Source: Opitutaceae bacterium
Lineage (GTDB): Bacteria > Verrucomicrobiota > Verrucomicrobiia > Opitutales > Opitutaceae
DNA: 64,000 nucleotides
NCBI GenBank assembly: GCA_019455245.1
Contig: JACFMR010000002.1
Location: 149,559 to 213,558, forward strand
Reading direction: 5' to 3'
Shown: positions 63,263 through 64,000 of the stretch, one piece after another
Numbering within the stretch: position 1 is the first letter of the stretch
Layout: the number at the start of each line of letters is the position of its first letter
Notes under the pieces: model-generated
Database searches by the model: none
The model's input: only the letters and a program-made list of their open reading frames with translations
What the model was told of the DNA's origin: nothing
Translations under genes and position numbers: made by a program

Positions 63263-63913
63263 ATGAGCGACCCCGCCTCCACCCCGGCCCCCATCAGCGA
63301 CCGCGAGCGCGCGGAACTGCGGCGGCACGGCATCCTGCTCACGAGTTTGGAGGAACTTTACACCTGGGGTAACAGCAACTCCGTCTGGCCGCTCAACTTC
63401 GGCCTCGCCTGCTGCGCGATCGAGATGATCGCCGCCTCCATGGCGAAATTTGACATCGCCCGCTTCGGCTCCGAGGTCTTCCGGCCCTCTCCTCGTCAGG
63501 CCGATCTACTGATTGTTTCCGGCACGGTCACCAAGAAGATGGCACCGCAGGTCGTGCGCCTGTGGAACCAGATGCCCGAGCCTAAATACTGCATCGCGAT
63601 GGGCGCGTGCGCGATCTCCGGCGGGCCGTTCAAGCAGGGTTACAACGTGCTCAAGGGCATCGACCGTTACATCCCGGTCGACATCTACATCCCCGGCTGT
63701 CCGCCCCGGCCCGAGGCCCTGCTGCACGGACTCGTCCAGCTGCAGAAGAAAATCAAGGGCTTCAAACTCACCGGTCCCGCGGCGCCGCGGCATTTGCGCG
63801 CCGACGCCCCGGGCGAGTGTCCCGTGCCCGCGTTTGGCGAGCAGGACCTGGAGCCGCCGGCTAATCCCGCGGTCTGGCGCGCGCCGGCCATCGACCGCAG
63901 CGAGAAAACATGA
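63263..63913 (+). CDS. nuoB: NADH-quinone oxidoreductase subunit B
   Basis: 216 residues from the ATG at 63263. It carries the N2 cluster through Cys50 and Cys51 ([11 protein letters not shown]), Cys116 (MGACAISGG) and Cys146 (IPGCPPRPE). LNFGLACC is the signature. The C-terminal extension from about 165 is Pro/Ala-rich and not conserved. Its last codons overlap the nuoC start by ATGA. Complex I order nuoA-nuoB-nuoC is the normal one. Confidence 0.95.
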   Translation: MSDPASTPAPISDRERAELRRHGILLTSLEELYTWGNSNSVWPLNFGLACCAIEMIAASMAKFDIARFGSEVFRPSPRQADLLIVSGTVTKKMAPQVVRLWNQMPEPKYCIAMGACAISGGPFKQGYNVLKGIDRYIPVDIYIPGCPPRPEALLHGLVQLQKKIKGFKLTGPAAPRHLRADAPGECPVPAFGEQDLEPPANPAVWRAPAIDRSEKT

Positions 63914-64000
63914 ACACCCGGACGCCAAGCCCATTCGGGGTGGAGCGGGGGGGGGGGGCACGCGGGGGGAGGGGGGGGGCCCGCAACCCCGGGGGGGGGG
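63910..64000 (+). CDS. nuoC: NADH-quinone oxidoreductase subunit C, start only
   Basis: An ATG overlapping the nuoB stop by four bases opens a frame reading [13 protein letters not shown], after which poly-G begins. Position alone argues for nuoC (or a fused nuoCD). Nothing conserved of the family can be seen in this stub, so the call rests on gene order. Confidence 0.45.
   Translation, partial: MNTRTPSPFGVERGGGARGGRGGARNPGGG
63947..64000. other. Poly-G tail, probable sequencing or assembly artefact
   Basis: The last 54 bases are runs of G interrupted by few other bases, out of character with the coding sequence before it. Such G runs are typical of low-signal read ends in two-colour sequencing chemistry. 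The sequence of nuoC cannot be trusted here. Confidence 0.85.

Overview
The window is GC-rich, densely coded chromosomal DNA. No rRNA, tRNA, phage, IS transposase or CRISPR array was seen. Gene content suggests a Verrucomicrobiota bacterium, most likely Opitutales/Opitutaceae. The reasons are two lipase-maturation-factor proteins with Sel1 tails, a single-chain GlyRS, a RelE-fold gene directly before pssA, and many GTAG-footed palindromes in 3' intergenic spaces. This is inference from gene content, not from a marker tree.

Layout. (1) 1-10603 is an uptake [NiFe]-hydrogenase locus. Leftward hyaABCD plus a HupE/UreJ-like putative nickel permease diverge from rightward hypABFCD, and hypE converges on hypD. 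The small subunit has all six proximal-cluster cysteines of O2-tolerant group 1d enzymes at the exact spacing of E. coli Hyd-1. (2) 10655-27603 holds a GH2 glycosidase, two LMF1-Sel1 paralogues, an Mpo1-like protein, gdhA, glgP, a DHDPS-family protein with an elaborate fold-back element in its leader, a DegP/DegQ protease, a protein with three TonB C-terminal repeats and glycyl-tRNA synthetase. (3) 27746-38000 holds two uncharacterised genes, DUF4202, a beta-propeller glycosidase-like protein, an AspT/YidE-type transporter, two flavin oxidoreductases, a VapBC-like module and a membrane protein. (4) 38146-46358 holds pyruvate carboxylase, small redox/haem proteins, a Gfo/Idh/MocA dehydrogenase, GNAT, DUF2007, DUF2959 and a URO-D-like protein. 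(5) 46514-54479 holds an S9 peptidase, a trypsin-like protease, an AmpG-like permease facing an AmpD-like amidase lipoprotein, and threonine deaminase. (6) 54573-58906 holds an EF-hand protein, a RelE-like protein, pssA, dnaN and an unknown membrane protein. (7) 58971-64000 holds molybdenum cofactor genes (moaA, moeA, moaC, moaD, moaE) followed by nuoA, nuoB and the first codons of nuoC. The last ~54 bases are poly-G that looks like a sequence artefact.

How it works together. The hydrogenase would oxidise H2 at the outer face of the cytoplasmic membrane and pass electrons through HyaC to quinone; the hyp genes and the permease supply the NiFe(CN)2CO centre. Complex I and Moco genes add further respiratory capacity. 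Glycogen phosphorylase, pyruvate carboxylase, GdhA and the glycosidases indicate a saccharolytic heterotroph able to scavenge H2.

The most unusual non-genic signal is a set of dispersed palindromes. A near-perfect 27-bp palindrome occurs four times, once in frame inside moeA. A look-alike of different sequence lies beside vapC. Several REP/REPIN-like elements with GTAG feet sit almost only in 3' intergenic spaces. A 157-bp fold-back element with 13-bp terminal inverted repeats lies upstream of the DHDPS-like gene.
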